From: an uncultured Clostridiaceae bacterium
Lineage (GTDB): Bacteria; Bacillota; Clostridia; TANB77; CAG-508
Assembly: GCA_947647275.1 (NCBI GenBank)
Contig: CANSJQ010000001.1
Location: 62,001 to 126,000, forward strand
Length of the DNA: 64,000 bases
Direction of reading: 5' to 3'
The notes beneath the pieces are model-generated. The model saw nothing but the letters and a program-made list of their open reading frames with translations, did not search any database and had not been told where the DNA came from. Of this stretch, positions 1-8,983 are shown in pieces (the first letter of the stretch is position 1; each line of letters opens with the position of its first letter). A program made the position numbers and the translations under genes.

Positions 1-266
1 ATTTATGTAATAGATTTTATAATGATGGAAAACATGGAATTCAAACAAGAAGAGTTATTTGGGATATCAGCGTAATAGCATATTTAATAAATAAGAATTG
101 GTTTGAAACTATGCAAATAAGCACACCGAATATTAAAGAAGACACATCATATGAACTAACAAATGGAAAGCACAAAATAACTATGGTAAACTGGCTAGAT
201 TCAGATAAAATATATGAAGATTTATTTGAAAAATTAGGAGGAATAACAAATGAAATTAAGAAGTGA
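1..266 (+). CDS. Nucleoside hydrolase, C-terminal end (partial)
   Basis: The 3' end of a gene entering from the left edge; codons begin at base 3 and the stop is TGA at 264-266. About 87 residues are visible, including WDISVIAYL and a tail with KITMVNWLDSD. This resembles the C-terminal region of inosine/uridine-preferring nucleoside hydrolases, which cleave the N-glycosidic bond of ribonucleosides for salvage. The calcium-binding Asp-rich N-terminus is outside the window, so the assignment rests on the tail alone. The gene overlaps the start of the next gene by 17 bases, which suggests translational coupling. Confidence 0.6.
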   Translation, partial: LCNRFYNDGKHGIQTRRVIWDISVIAYLINKNWFETMQISTPNIKEDTSYELTNGKHKITMVNWLDSDKIYEDLFEKLGGITNEIKK

Positions 267-828
267 TGAAGCACTGAAAATGTTGAAAGAAATGGAGAAA
301 GATGGAAAAGAAGCAGGATGGATTTATCATTCAATATGCGTTGGGAATTCAGCAGGAAAAATATCAGAAGAATTAGACTTAGATGTCGATAAAGCAAAAG
401 CATTAGGTTATATACATGACATAGGAAAGGGTGTAGGGGACTTTTCGTCACATGTAATGAATGGATATAAATATATAAAGGAATTAGGATATGATGATGA
501 ATATGCTAATATATGCTTAACACACTCATATTTAAATAATGATGTAATTTGTACAGCAGGTGGAGTTCCAAGTAATATTCCATTCAGAACAGAATTTATA
601 AAAAATCATGAATATACAATTTACGAAAAAATAATAAATCTATGTGACTTAATGTGCACAAAGGTTAATATGACATTAGAAGCAAGACTAATAGATATAA
701 TGATAAGAAGAGGGGTACACTCCAATACAGTATATCACATAAAAGAAGCACAAAAATTAAAACAAGAAATTGATGAAATGCTAGGACACAATGTATACGA
801 TTTGTTTCCAGATATCTTAAGTAATTAA
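250..828 (+). CDS. HD-domain phosphohydrolase
   Basis: A 192-residue protein of the HD metal-dependent phosphohydrolase superfamily. A first metal His is seen in IYHSICVG (about residue 27) and the defining HD pair in YIHDIGKG (about residues 55-56), followed by a conserved His in LTHSYL. These enzymes hydrolyse phosphate esters of nucleotides or similar substrates; the exact substrate is not visible. The start at 250 follows AGGAGGA inside the end of the preceding nucleoside hydrolase gene, so the two probably form a nucleoside-salvage operon. A strong hairpin terminator follows. Confidence 0.75.
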   Translation: MKLRSDEALKMLKEMEKDGKEAGWIYHSICVGNSAGKISEELDLDVDKAKALGYIHDIGKGVGDFSSHVMNGYKYIKELGYDDEYANICLTHSYLNNDVICTAGGVPSNIPFRTEFIKNHEYTIYEKIINLCDLMCTKVNMTLEARLIDIMIRRGVHSNTVYHIKEAQKLKQEIDEMLGHNVYDLFPDILSN

Positions 829-840
829 ATGTAAACAAAG

Positions 841-875
841 CGAACAAGTATAAAATTTTGTACTTGTTCGTTTTC
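841..875. terminator. Bidirectional rho-independent terminator
   Basis: Perfect 10-bp arms, CGAACAAGTA at 841-850 and TACTTGTTCG at 861-870, followed by T-rich sequence on the + strand and preceded by A-rich sequence. It sits between the convergent HD gene and LysM gene and can serve both. Confidence 0.85.
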
Positions 876-886
876 ACTTTATTAAA

Positions 887-1612
887 TTAAAATAAGTTAG
901 GAAATTGCCTTACAATTCCATTTGAAAAGAAATTAGCCATATCTAAAATTTCCTTTTGTACCATATCATATGCTTTTATATCAGCGGAAAAATCTTTTTT
1001 TAAACGAGCATTAATTTCATCAGTTGTTAGACTTAAATGCTTATACAACATTTGGCGTAATTGTTGCCTTGGGTAAAAAGGATTAATACTACTAAATGCA
1101 ATAGCCATTTCATCTGCATTTTTATACCATTTATTATTTAATTCTTTTGCTAATTTTTCATCATTACTTTTTAGAGCAACAATTAAATTTTTTCCAATTA
1201 CTAAATGTTCTGTTAGTAATTTTTGTATTGTATCAGCAATGTTATTCCCATAATATTTTCTAAAAACATTAGCAGTATCTTTTGGATTCTGCAATAAACG
1301 TGTTTGTGTAGCATCTAAATCTTGCAAATTGCTTGCAATACTAATTAGAAGCATACGAGTCCATAAAATATGTTCAAGCCATACTAAATTCATTTGCTCC
1401 ATTAAATTTACCTGATTAATACTAAACCAATAATTATTAGGAAAATCATTATTATAAGAATAAATATAAATTTGTTGTCCAACTCTTAAATTATAGGGAT
1501 CTAAAGCTAAATTTGTATCAATAATATCTTGAACTGTAGTTCCATACTTTGTAGCTAAATTGTATAAAGTATCTCCAGGCTTAATTATATATAAAATAGG
1601 ATTTGAATTCAT
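887..1612 (-). CDS. LysM-domain protein with helical C-terminal domain
   Basis: A 241-residue protein. Residues 7-51 form a LysM peptidoglycan-binding domain (YIIKPGDTLYNLATKYGTT, then NLRVGQQIYI). The remaining ~180 residues are predicted helical with conserved-looking WLEHILWTR and LLTEHLVIG segments; similar LysM plus helical-domain proteins are common in Clostridia but have no assigned function. There is no signal peptide, so it may act in the mother cell or on the spore surface rather than be secreted by Sec. The start follows AAGAGGAGG on the minus strand. It is transcribed alone, convergent with the HD gene. Confidence 0.75.
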   Translation of the reverse strand: MNSNPILYIIKPGDTLYNLATKYGTTVQDIIDTNLALDPYNLRVGQQIYIYSYNNDFPNNYWFSINQVNLMEQMNLVWLEHILWTRMLLISIASNLQDLDATQTRLLQNPKDTANVFRKYYGNNIADTIQKLLTEHLVIGKNLIVALKSNDEKLAKELNNKWYKNADEMAIAFSSINPFYPRQQLRQMLYKHLSLTTDEINARLKKDFSADIKAYDMVQKEILDMANFFSNGIVRQFPNLF

Positions 1613-1757
1613 AATAAACCTCCTCTTTATAAAATATTAAAATATAGGTGAAAATGTGATGATAAAATAATATATTAAACTAATTGGTCAAAAGTCTTGA
1701 TTTATAATAATAACTTTTATAAAATAAGTAAGAAAAATATAAAGGAGGAATTATAAC

Positions 1758-2498
1758 ATGGATTTTGAAAATAAAGTAGTAATAGTAACAGGAGGAACTA
1801 GAGGAATAGGTTTAGAAACAGTAAAGGCTTTTTATGAGAATAAAGCTACTGTAATTTTATTTGGTTCACGTGAAGAAACTGTTAATAAAGCAGTAGAAGA
1901 ATTAAAAACTGAAAATATTAATATAGAGGGGTATTACCCAAATTTAAATAATTATGAAGAAGTAGAAAAAGTATTTCAAGAAATACATAGCAAATATGGA
2001 CATATAGATGTTTTAGTAAATAATGCAGGTATTTCACAAAAAGGACCAATTGAAAATATTAAAGCAGAAGAATTTGAAAGCATTATGAACTTAAATGTAA
2101 ATGCTTTATTTAATACATCTAAAGTAGCTACTAAATATATGAAAGAACAAGGTAAAGGTGTAATATTAAATACATCATCAATGGTAAGTAAATACGGTCA
2201 ACCATCAGGAGTTGGTTACCCTACAAGTAAGTTCGCAGTAAATGGTTTAACATTATCTTTAGCAAGAGAACTTGCACCATTTAATATAAGAGTAAATGCA
2301 GTAGCACCAGGAATTACAAATACAGATATGGTGAAAAGTTTACCAAAAGAAATGATAACACCACTAATTGAAACAATTCCACTAAAAAGAATTGGAGAGC
2401 CACGTGATATAGCAAATGCATTTCTATTTTTAGCAAGCGATATGGCAAGTTATATTACAGGTGTAGTATTATCAGTAGATGGTTTAGCAAGAAGCTAA
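1758..2498 (+). CDS. Short-chain dehydrogenase/reductase, FabG-like
   Basis: A 246-residue classical SDR oxidoreductase. Seen in order: the cofactor motif TGGTRGIG near residue 12, NNAG near residue 87, a catalytic Ser in NTSSMVS, and the YxxxK pair in YPTSK, then PGITNT near the C-terminus. Length and motifs fit NADP-dependent 3-oxoacyl-ACP reductases or related alcohol and steroid dehydrogenases; the substrate cannot be decided. AAAGGAGG at 1740 supports the start. It stands alone between a divergent LysM gene and a strong terminator. Confidence 0.85.
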   Translation: MDFENKVVIVTGGTRGIGLETVKAFYENKATVILFGSREETVNKAVEELKTENINIEGYYPNLNNYEEVEKVFQEIHSKYGHIDVLVNNAGISQKGPIENIKAEEFESIMNLNVNALFNTSKVATKYMKEQGKGVILNTSSMVSKYGQPSGVGYPTSKFAVNGLTLSLARELAPFNIRVNAVAPGITNTDMVKSLPKEMITPLIETIPLKRIGEPRDIANAFLFLASDMASYITGVVLSVDGLARS

Positions 2499-2556
2499 GA
2501 AAAAGAGTAAAAAGAGACAGGGAAAGTTCCCCCATCTCTTTTTACTCTTTTTTTAT
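2499..2556. terminator. Bidirectional terminator
   Basis: Arms of about 18 bp (AAAAAGAGTAAAAAGAGA near 2499-2517 and its complement at 2535-2552) around a CAGGGAAAGTTCCCCCA loop, ending in a T run. Shared by the convergent SDR gene and the following minus-strand gene. Confidence 0.9.
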
Positions 2557-2945
2557 TCATAAAATGTAATAAATTCCTGATATAAAGCTCTTTTTTCATC
2601 AAGTAAAGCGCAAATTTTTACGCATTTTTCTTTAGAAAGAACAAAATCATACAAAGTCATAGAAATAAAATCTTTCATATTAAATGGTAAACAATACTCT
2701 GAACTTGAAGTCATAAGAAAATACTTAATACAGTCATAATCTTCTTTGCCATAATCTAACCATTTGTCAACAACAGTATCAAAAACATTCTTACCAAATA
2801 CTTTGTCATACTCTTCTACAAAACCAAGAAACCGATCGATAATATCAGATTCTAAAAGTCTATCAATATTTAACTTTTTGTAAGTAACATCATCTTCTTC
2901 AAAATCAGCTCTTATAATTTCTGCTAACCTTTCATTATCTGTCAT
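2553..2945 (-). CDS. Hypothetical acidic protein, 130 aa
   Basis: I do not recognise the family. The protein is small, acidic and soluble, with alternating helical segments (LAEIIRADFEEDD, IIDRFLGFVEEYD, FVLSKEKCVKICALLDEKR). AAAGGAGG lies just before the start on the minus strand. It contains an in-frame CGG codon (plus-strand 2832-2834) read as Arg in IIDRFLG; a +1 shift there would meet a stop five codons later, so this gene is one of the exceptions to the frameshift rule seen in conserved genes of the window. Confidence 0.6.
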   Translation of the reverse strand: MTDNERLAEIIRADFEEDDVTYKKLNIDRLLESDIIDRFLGFVEEYDKVFGKNVFDTVVDKWLDYGKEDYDCIKYFLMTSSSEYCLPFNMKDFISMTLYDFVLSKEKCVKICALLDEKRALYQEFITFYE

Positions 2946-3042
2946 AATTTATCCTCCTTTAATTAAAAAAGAATTCTATTAATTAGTAACGTAACTATAA
3001 TACAATAAAATCATACAAAAAGCAAGTATTTGAAATTTTTAT

Positions 3043-3070
3043 TTGCATAAACCTAAAATTATGATATAAT
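3043..3070 (+). promoter_or_regulatory. Sigma-A-type promoter for rsmE operon
   Basis: TTGCAT at 3043-3048 and TATAAT at 3065-3070 with a 16-bp spacer, about 27 bases before the rsmE start. Confidence 0.65.
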
Positions 3071-3096
3071 TACAAAAAAGAAAAGAAGGAATTGTT

Positions 3097-3837
3097 ATGC
3101 AAAAGTTTTTTGTGAAAGATGAGCAAATAAAAGAAAATAGAATAGAAATTACAGGAACAGATGTAAACCATATAGTAAATGTACTTCGAATGAGAAAAGA
3201 AGACACAGTACAAATAAATAACTTATCTACATCCGAAAATTATATAGCTGAAATAATAGAGTATAGTAATGAAAGAATTACATGTAAGGTTATAGAAAAA
3301 ATAGCATCTAAATCAGAAACAAATGTAGACATACATATATATCAGGGGCTTCCAAAGGCAGATAAAATGGAATTAATTATTCAAAAAACAACAGAAATAG
3401 GTGTAAAGAAAATTATTCCAGTTAGCATGGAAAGATGTATAGTTAAATTAGATGAAAAAGATAGCTTAAAAAAAGTAGAGAGATGGCAAAAAATTTCTGA
3501 AGTAGCAGCAAAACAAAGTAAAAGAGATATAATACCAAAAATAGAAAATGTTATAAAAATATCAGAATTATATACAAAACTAAGAGAATATGATTTATTC
3601 ATAGTCTGTTATGAAGAAGAAAAGAAAAAGACTTTAAAAGAAGTATTAAAAAGCAATACTATAGCCAGAAAAATAGGAGTATTAATAGGACCAGAAGGCG
3701 GAATAGATATATCAGAAATACAAAAATTAAAAGAAAATGGAGCAATTATTGTAACATTAGGAAATAGAATACTGAGAACAGAAACAGCACCAATAGTTAT
3801 AGCAAGTAATATAATTTATGAATTAGAAGATAATTAG
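3097..3837 (+). CDS. rsmE: 16S rRNA (uracil-1498-N3)-methyltransferase
   Basis: A 246-residue SPOUT methyltransferase that methylates N3 of U1498 in 16S rRNA using SAM. The N-terminal PUA-like part begins MQKFFVKDEQI and includes VNHIVNVLRMRKEDTVQI. The C-terminal knot motifs LIGPEGGI (about residue 197) and GNRILRTETA (about 223) are diagnostic. Length is as usual for the family. It has its own promoter and is followed 13 bases later by a membrane protein gene. Confidence 0.93.
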   Translation: MQKFFVKDEQIKENRIEITGTDVNHIVNVLRMRKEDTVQINNLSTSENYIAEIIEYSNERITCKVIEKIASKSETNVDIHIYQGLPKADKMELIIQKTTEIGVKKIIPVSMERCIVKLDEKDSLKKVERWQKISEVAAKQSKRDIIPKIENVIKISELYTKLREYDLFIVCYEEEKKKTLKEVLKSNTIARKIGVLIGPEGGIDISEIQKLKENGAIIVTLGNRILRTETAPIVIASNIIYELEDN

Positions 3838-3850
3838 AAAGGAAATAATT

Positions 3851-4558
3851 ATGTCTGAGGAAATTAAAGAAACAAAAAAGAAAAGAACAAGTAAAAAAGC
3901 AAAAAAAGAAATAGAAACTAATAACAGATTTGTAGATGTAATAGAAAAAATGGAAGAAGAAACAAAAAAAGTACAGAAAAAAGAAAATATTGAAGATAAA
4001 AATACAGCAAAAGAAAATAAAGATAAACAAAAAGGTACTACAAGTAAAAAAAGAAATTTGCCAAAGAAAACACAAATAGAAACACAGCTTGAAACAATAG
4101 AAGAACAAATTAGAAAAAATAATACTACATTTAAAGAAGAAATTTCAAAAGTATACAAAGATATATTTGTTAATATTATATATGCAAATGTAATATTAAT
4201 ATATTTTATACTATTAATAATAGGATATAAAACAATAGAAAAAAATATATTTTTAATAGGAATAAAAGTACTTAGTGTAGTATCAATAATGCTAACTATA
4301 TTTGTTTATGAAATAGCATATAAAAAAGATAGTGGAAAATGGGCAAAAAGAGGAATTGAATTAATGTTTTTATCAATAGGAACATTAATATCTTTAAAAA
4401 TGTATTTACACTATAATAATAAATTTGTTAGTAGTATGACTTCACTTGCATTATTATTTTCTATATATTATGTAGGAAACTCAATAATAATATATATGAG
4501 ACAAAAGAAAGAAGCAAAGAAATATAAAAACGATATTAGAAAAATTGCTAAAAAGTAA
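3851..4558 (+). CDS. Hypothetical membrane protein with charged N-terminus
   Basis: A 235-residue protein of unknown function. The first ~110 residues are Lys/Glu-rich and probably disordered or coiled coil. Four hydrophobic segments follow (about 113-132, 137-155, 170-188, 194-213), then a short basic tail. It lies between rsmE (13 bases) and yicC (24 bases) in what looks like one transcript. No motif points to a reaction. Confidence 0.65.
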   Translation: MSEEIKETKKKRTSKKAKKEIETNNRFVDVIEKMEEETKKVQKKENIEDKNTAKENKDKQKGTTSKKRNLPKKTQIETQLETIEEQIRKNNTTFKEEISKVYKDIFVNIIYANVILIYFILLIIGYKTIEKNIFLIGIKVLSVVSIMLTIFVYEIAYKKDSGKWAKRGIELMFLSIGTLISLKMYLHYNNKFVSSMTSLALLFSIYYVGNSIIIYMRQKKEAKKYKNDIRKIAKK

Positions 4559-4582
4559 CTATGAGAGGAAAAAAATAGAAAA

Positions 4583-5458
4583 ATGAAAAGTATGACAGGC
4601 TTTGGAAGAGCCAAACTAGAAAAGAATGATAGAATATATAATATAGAAATAAAGAGCGTAAACCATAAATATAATGACATATCTATAAAATTACCAAGAA
4701 GCTTAGGTTATTTAGAAGATAAAATAAAGAAAACTATATTAAACAATATATCCAGAGGGAAAGTTGATGTATTTATAACATTTGAAAATTACAGTAATGA
4801 AGGAAAAGATATTATAGTAAATAAAGAACTTGTTAAAAATTATATGGACAAATTTATAGAACTTGCAAATGAAAATAATTTAAGTATAAATATACCAGTA
4901 ACAGAAATAACAAAATTACCAGAGGTATTAACTTTAAAAGATGGTAATAATGATGAAAATGTAATAGAAACTGAATTATTAGAATGCTTAAATGAAGCTA
5001 TATATAACTTCATAAATATGAGGGAAGTAGAAGGAAATAGAATAAGAGAAGATTTAGAAAGAAGAATATCAAGAATAGAACCACAAATAGAAAAAATTTC
5101 TGAATATTCTACTGGACTTATAGAAGAATATGTAGTAAAATTAAATGAGAGAATAAAAGAAATACTAAAAACAGACATAATAGATGAAGCAAGACTCGCT
5201 ACAGAAGCTGTTATATATGCAGACAAAAGCTCAGTAGAAGAAGAAATAACAAGATTAAGAAGTCATATAAATCAATTTAGACAAATGCTTAAAGAAGAAA
5301 AGCCAATAGGGAAAAAAATCGATTTTCTTATTCAAGAAATGAATAGAGAAATAAACACAACAGGCTCTAAATCTGCAAGTTTAGATATAACAAATTTAGT
5401 AATAGAAATAAAAACTCAGTTAGAAGACATACGAGAGCAAATACAAAATATAGAGTAA
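4583..5458 (+). CDS. yicC: YicC/YloC family endoribonuclease
   Basis: A 291-residue protein starting MKSMTGFGRAK, the signature start of the YicC/YloC family. The C-terminal half carries EEITRLRSHINQF and KKIDFLIQEMNREINTTGSK, which match the family's conserved C-terminal domain. Members are endoribonucleases acting in RNA turnover. It directly precedes rpoZ, as in many Firmicutes, but the usual gmk gene between them is missing here. Confidence 0.92.
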   Translation: MKSMTGFGRAKLEKNDRIYNIEIKSVNHKYNDISIKLPRSLGYLEDKIKKTILNNISRGKVDVFITFENYSNEGKDIIVNKELVKNYMDKFIELANENNLSINIPVTEITKLPEVLTLKDGNNDENVIETELLECLNEAIYNFINMREVEGNRIREDLERRISRIEPQIEKISEYSTGLIEEYVVKLNERIKEILKTDIIDEARLATEAVIYADKSSVEEEITRLRSHINQFRQMLKEEKPIGKKIDFLIQEMNREINTTGSKSASLDITNLVIEIKTQLEDIREQIQNIE

Positions 5459-5473
5459 ATAAGAAAGGGGAAT

Positions 5474-5680
5474 ATGATAATTATGATGGTAAAACCAACA
5501 ACAGCAGAATTGTTAGAAAAAGCTGATAGCAAATTTAGATTAGTAATAGCAACAGCAAAAAGAGCAAGACAAATATCAGAAGGAGAAGAAAAACTTACAA
5601 ATGTTGATGAAGAAGCACCAGTAACAATTGCAGCAAATGAAATAGCAGAAGACAAAGTTAAAATTGAAATAGAAGAATAA
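5474..5680 (+). CDS. rpoZ: RNA polymerase omega subunit
   Basis: A 68-residue protein. LLEKADSKFRLVIATAKRARQI matches the conserved core of the omega subunit, which helps assemble and stabilise RNA polymerase. Three in-frame ATGs (5474, 5483, 5486) follow AAAGGGG at 5464-5470; the second or third has the more usual spacing, so the real protein may be 64-65 residues. It is the last gene of the rsmE-yicC group. Confidence 0.88.
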   Translation: MIIMMVKPTTAELLEKADSKFRLVIATAKRARQISEGEEKLTNVDEEAPVTIAANEIAEDKVKIEIEE

Positions 5681-5703
5681 AATAAAAATATTTGAAAATA
5701 ATA

Positions 5704-5732
5704 TGTAGGGCCGCCATTTTATTAGGCGACCC
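5704..5732. repeat. Dispersed GTAGGG..GCGACCC palindromic repeat
   Basis: A TGTAGGG-CCGCC ... GGCGACCC palindrome. Related copies occur at 15044-15158, 24816-25040, 31634-31676 and inside addA near 51079-51348. It lies in the 196-base gap after rpoZ. Confidence 0.7.
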
Positions 5733-5794
5733 AATCTTTATAGAAATAACTTTAGTAAAGAGTCAATAGTGAAAAATACAAACCTACGGTTTGA

Positions 5795-5850
5795 TGTAGG
5801 GGCTTAATCTGTAAGGAATACCTGTAAGAATTTACTTAAATTATGCCCTT
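5795..5850. repeat. Dispersed repeat, TAAGGAATACCT type
   Basis: TGTAGGGG...TAATC.GTAAGGAATACCT...AAGAAT...AATTATGCCC. A second copy with the same order of blocks lies at 30561-30611. Both lie shortly before a gene that contains a CGG frameshift site (5877 and 30676). Confidence 0.65.
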
Positions 5851-5876
5851 TAATAATATATTAAAAGGAGTATTTT

Positions 5877-6438
5877 ATGGAAAAGAAAAAAATTATATCA
5901 ATAACTGGAGAACTAGCAAGTGGAAAAACTGTAATAGCAAAAATAATAACAGAAAAATTAAATTATGGAATATATAAAAATGGAGAATATTTTAGGAAAT
6001 TAGCAAAAGAGCATAATATGGATGTAACAAGTTTTAATAAATACGTAGAAAAGCACCCAGAAATAGACCATGCAATAGAAAAAAGCGCTACGGAATATGC
6101 AAAAACACACGAAGAATTTGTAATAGATGCAAGGCTTCGGATGGTATGCTGTACCAGAATCTTTTAAAGTATACCTAACAGTAGATATAGACGAAGCAGC
6201 AAAAAGAGCATTTGGTGATGAAAAAAGAAAAGCAACAGAAAGTTTTGAAACCGTAGAAGAACAAAAACAAGATTTGATAACAAGATATAATCTAGAAAAC
6301 GAAAGATATTTCAAACTATATAATATAAAAAAACAAGATTTATCAAACTATGACCTAGTAATAGACACAACAGAAGGAAACCCAGAAAAACAAGCCGAAA
6401 AGATAATAGAAGAATATAAAAAATGGTTAGAAAAATAA
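5877..6438 (+). CDS. Cytidylate-kinase-like P-loop kinase, +1 frameshift
   Basis: Two adjoining frames together encode about 186 residues of a P-loop nucleoside monophosphate kinase resembling the archaeal-type CMP kinase/AAA family. The Walker A GELASGKT is at residues 9-16. The first frame runs to 6137; the second continues from 6139 (VIDARL then GWYAVPESFKVYLTV). In the zero frame the codon at 6138-6140 is CGG and the protein would end at 6167. Skipping the C gives L-G-W, where Gly fits the family pattern (RLGW). A true cmk lies at 31709, so this is a second, perhaps distinct kinase. AAAGGAG precedes the start; a terminator follows. Confidence 0.8.
6138..6140 (+). other. +1 frameshift site: CTT-CGG-A in kinase gene
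   Basis: In-frame CGG after CTT. Skipping C lets GGA be read as Gly and rejoins the conserved frame. Zero-frame product would stop ten codons on. Confidence 0.8.
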
Positions 6439-6468
6439 AAAAAATGTGGCAAAGCCACATTTTTTTAT
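6439..6468. terminator. Bidirectional terminator
   Basis: AAAAATGTGGC-AAA-GCCACATTTTTT hairpin between convergent genes. Confidence 0.85.
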
Positions 6469-7157
6469 TCTTCTATTTTATCTGCCTCTTCCTGACTCAA
6501 ATACCCATACTCAACCATAGAACGAATAACCTTTCCTTGTCTACTCTTAGCCAAATCAGGGTTAATTGTAGGAGCATATACAGAAGGAGCATTTGGAACA
6601 CCTGCTAGAAGAGTCGCTTCATATAAGCTTAAGTCCTTAGGCTCTTTTTCATAATATCCCTTTGAAGCCTCTTTAATTCCATAATAACCTTCGCCAAAAT
6701 AAATAGTATTAAAATATAACTCTAATATTTCATCTTTAGAATAATTATTTTCTAAGTCAAAAGATAAAATTATTTCAGCAACTTTTCTATAAACAAAATT
6801 CTTTTCACTAATAAAATACAAGTTTTTAGCAACTTGCTGAGTTATTGTACTACCACCTTCATTTAACTCTTTAGCTTGTAAATTTGAAACAATAGCCCTT
6901 CCAATAGAAATTATATCAATAGCTCCATGTTCTTTAAACCTATGGTCTTCAACAGCAATTATTGCATCTTGATAATATTTAGGAACATCATCTATTGAAA
7001 CAAAATTAACATCATTTTGAATATTTGAAACTTTTTTCTCTAAACTAACCTCTTTAATTGCATTTTTATACATACTATATCCGTTATAAATAATAAAAGA
7101 AGAAATAAGAACTAAAACAATTAGAACAATTAATAATAATCTTTTTACAAATTTCAT
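6465..7157 (-). CDS. Monofunctional peptidoglycan glycosyltransferase (GT51)
   Basis: A 230-residue GT51 transglycosylase that polymerises lipid II into glycan strands outside the membrane. An N-terminal membrane anchor (residues 6-25) is followed by the GT51 motifs: AVEDHRFKEHGAID (catalytic Glu), GGSTITQQVAKNL and later ILELYFNTIYFGEGYYG. No transpeptidase domain follows, as in MtgA-type proteins. The start chosen, MKFVKRLLL, has AAGGAGGG upstream on the minus strand; a longer reading from 7193 lacks one. It is convergent with the kinase gene. Confidence 0.9.
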   Translation of the reverse strand: MKFVKRLLLIVLIVLVLISSFIIYNGYSMYKNAIKEVSLEKKVSNIQNDVNFVSIDDVPKYYQDAIIAVEDHRFKEHGAIDIISIGRAIVSNLQAKELNEGGSTITQQVAKNLYFISEKNFVYRKVAEIILSFDLENNYSKDEILELYFNTIYFGEGYYGIKEASKGYYEKEPKDLSLYEATLLAGVPNAPSVYAPTINPDLAKSRQGKVIRSMVEYGYLSQEEADKIEE

Positions 7158-7299
7158 ATATATTCCCTCCTTGCAATTAACATTATATAACAATAAAGTT
7201 AAAAAATATATACTTAATTTATTAAAATTTTATTAACATTATAATTGAAAATGTTAATTTATTGATATATAATTATCAAAAAGGTAATAGGGGAAGAAA

Positions 7300-8811
7300 A
7301 TGAAAAAAATTATATATTTTTGTGGACTAATATTTTTGAGTATAGTAATAGTTTTAAATTTAACATTTACAGCAAATCTAGATTTATCAGAGCATATTAC
7401 AATAAAATTTAATAGCTTTGTATATATAATAGGAATAATAGTATTAGGAATATCACTATATATTATAAATAAAACTATAAATGAAAAATTATATGAAGAT
7501 ATAGAAAAAAGGAAGAAAGTTAGAAAAATATTATTTGTTATTACAATTAGTATTTATATAATATTTAATATAATATGGTGTATTTTAGTAAGGCCACCAA
7601 TAGTAGGAGATCAAATACATGCTTGTAATTTAGCACAAACCTTTTATAATGGAAATTTAGAAGAGTTTTTACCAAATATGACATATGCAAATATTCCACT
7701 TAGTGATTATATGCAAGCATATCATCAACAAATATCATTGTCATTTGTATTTAGTATATTTTTTAGAATAATACATTATGATGGAATAGGGATACTAAGG
7801 GTTTTAAATATTATAGGAAATATATTTATAGTTGTAGCCCTATATAAAATAGGTACGCAATTATCTAAAAAATATAAAGTAAATAAAGTATTTTTACTTT
7901 TCCTAATAACAACATTTATATCATTAACAATGCTTTCAACCTTTATATATGGAGATATTCCAAGTATAGCATTATGCCTATTTTCAGTATATTTTATAAT
8001 GAAATATAATGAAACTGGTAAAATTAGATATCCAATTACAGCGTCAATGCTAACAATGTTTGCATATATGATGAGAATGAATAGCCTAATATTTATAATA
8101 GCAACAGTAATATATTTATTAATAAACTTATTTAATGAATTTACAAAAAGAAATACAAAACAAAATTTAATAAAAATACTAATAATAGCAATGTATATAA
8201 TTATATCAATAATACCATCATCACTTGTAAAAACATATTATTTAAACAAATATAATTTAGATAAAGAAAAAGAATATCCAAATATAAGTTATTTCCTAAT
8301 GGCAATGGAAGAATCTTGGAGAGGTAATGGATGGTATAATGAAGATATAGGAGAGCCAGCACTAAAAGATCCAATAAACAAAAAAATAGAATATAAAGAT
8401 AGAATAAAAGAAAGATTAACATATTTTAGTAAACATTTAGACTATACCTTTGACTTTTACACAAAGAAAATAGCATCAATGTGGACAGAAAATACATATT
8501 CAGCAGTAAGAAGTAATTGGTCTGAAGAAAACGACAAAATAGTAAATGTTACTAAGCCACTAATGGTATATCAAAAAACAATATTAATACTAATGTGTGT
8601 TTGCAGTTTGATAATATTAATACAAAACAGAAAAAATCTTTCAATTGATGTCATATTCTTAATAACCATTTTTATAGGAGGCTTTGCATTTCACATACTA
8701 TGGGAAGCAAAATCAAGGTATATAATTCCATACATAATAGTACTGATTCCAGTAGCTGCTATTTGTATAAATAAAATGAAATTAAAAAGAAGATTAAATA
8801 CGTACAAATAA
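7300..8811 (+). CDS. Polytopic membrane glycosyltransferase-like protein (GT-C fold)
   Basis: A 503-residue protein with about twelve hydrophobic segments. The first extracytoplasmic loop carries VGDQIHACNLAQ, in the place where GT-C enzymes have their acidic catalytic residue, and the C-terminal part has ILWEAKSRYIIPY, a motif typical of teichoic acid or lipid-linked sugar glycosyltransferase-like proteins. A role in moving sugar from a lipid carrier onto a surface polymer is an inference. It starts after AATAGGGGAAG and is followed by a terminator, so it is a single-gene unit. Confidence 0.65.
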   Translation: MKKIIYFCGLIFLSIVIVLNLTFTANLDLSEHITIKFNSFVYIIGIIVLGISLYIINKTINEKLYEDIEKRKKVRKILFVITISIYIIFNIIWCILVRPPIVGDQIHACNLAQTFYNGNLEEFLPNMTYANIPLSDYMQAYHQQISLSFVFSIFFRIIHYDGIGILRVLNIIGNIFIVVALYKIGTQLSKKYKVNKVFLLFLITTFISLTMLSTFIYGDIPSIALCLFSVYFIMKYNETGKIRYPITASMLTMFAYMMRMNSLIFIIATVIYLLINLFNEFTKRNTKQNLIKILIIAMYIIISIIPSSLVKTYYLNKYNLDKEKEYPNISYFLMAMEESWRGNGWYNEDIGEPALKDPINKKIEYKDRIKERLTYFSKHLDYTFDFYTKKIASMWTENTYSAVRSNWSEENDKIVNVTKPLMVYQKTILILMCVCSLIILIQNRKNLSIDVIFLITIFIGGFAFHILWEAKSRYIIPYIIVLIPVAAICINKMKLKRRLNTYK

Positions 8812-8830
8812 TATGAAATAGAAAATTAAG

Positions 8831-8873
8831 AATCAAAAAATCTGACTCCATAAGAGCTGGATTTTTTGATTTT
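8831..8873 (+). terminator. Rho-independent terminator
   Basis: AATCAAAAAATC (8831-8842) pairs with GATTTTTTGATT (8860-8871), loop about 17 bases, followed by T-rich sequence. Confidence 0.75.
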
Positions 8874-8983
8874 CAAAAATTCTTTTCTAGAATTATTGAC
8901 TAAAAAATAACTTATTGGTAAAATGCTACTATAAAAAAAGTAATAACAAATAAACATAAAAACCAAGGAAGAAGGATATAGTC

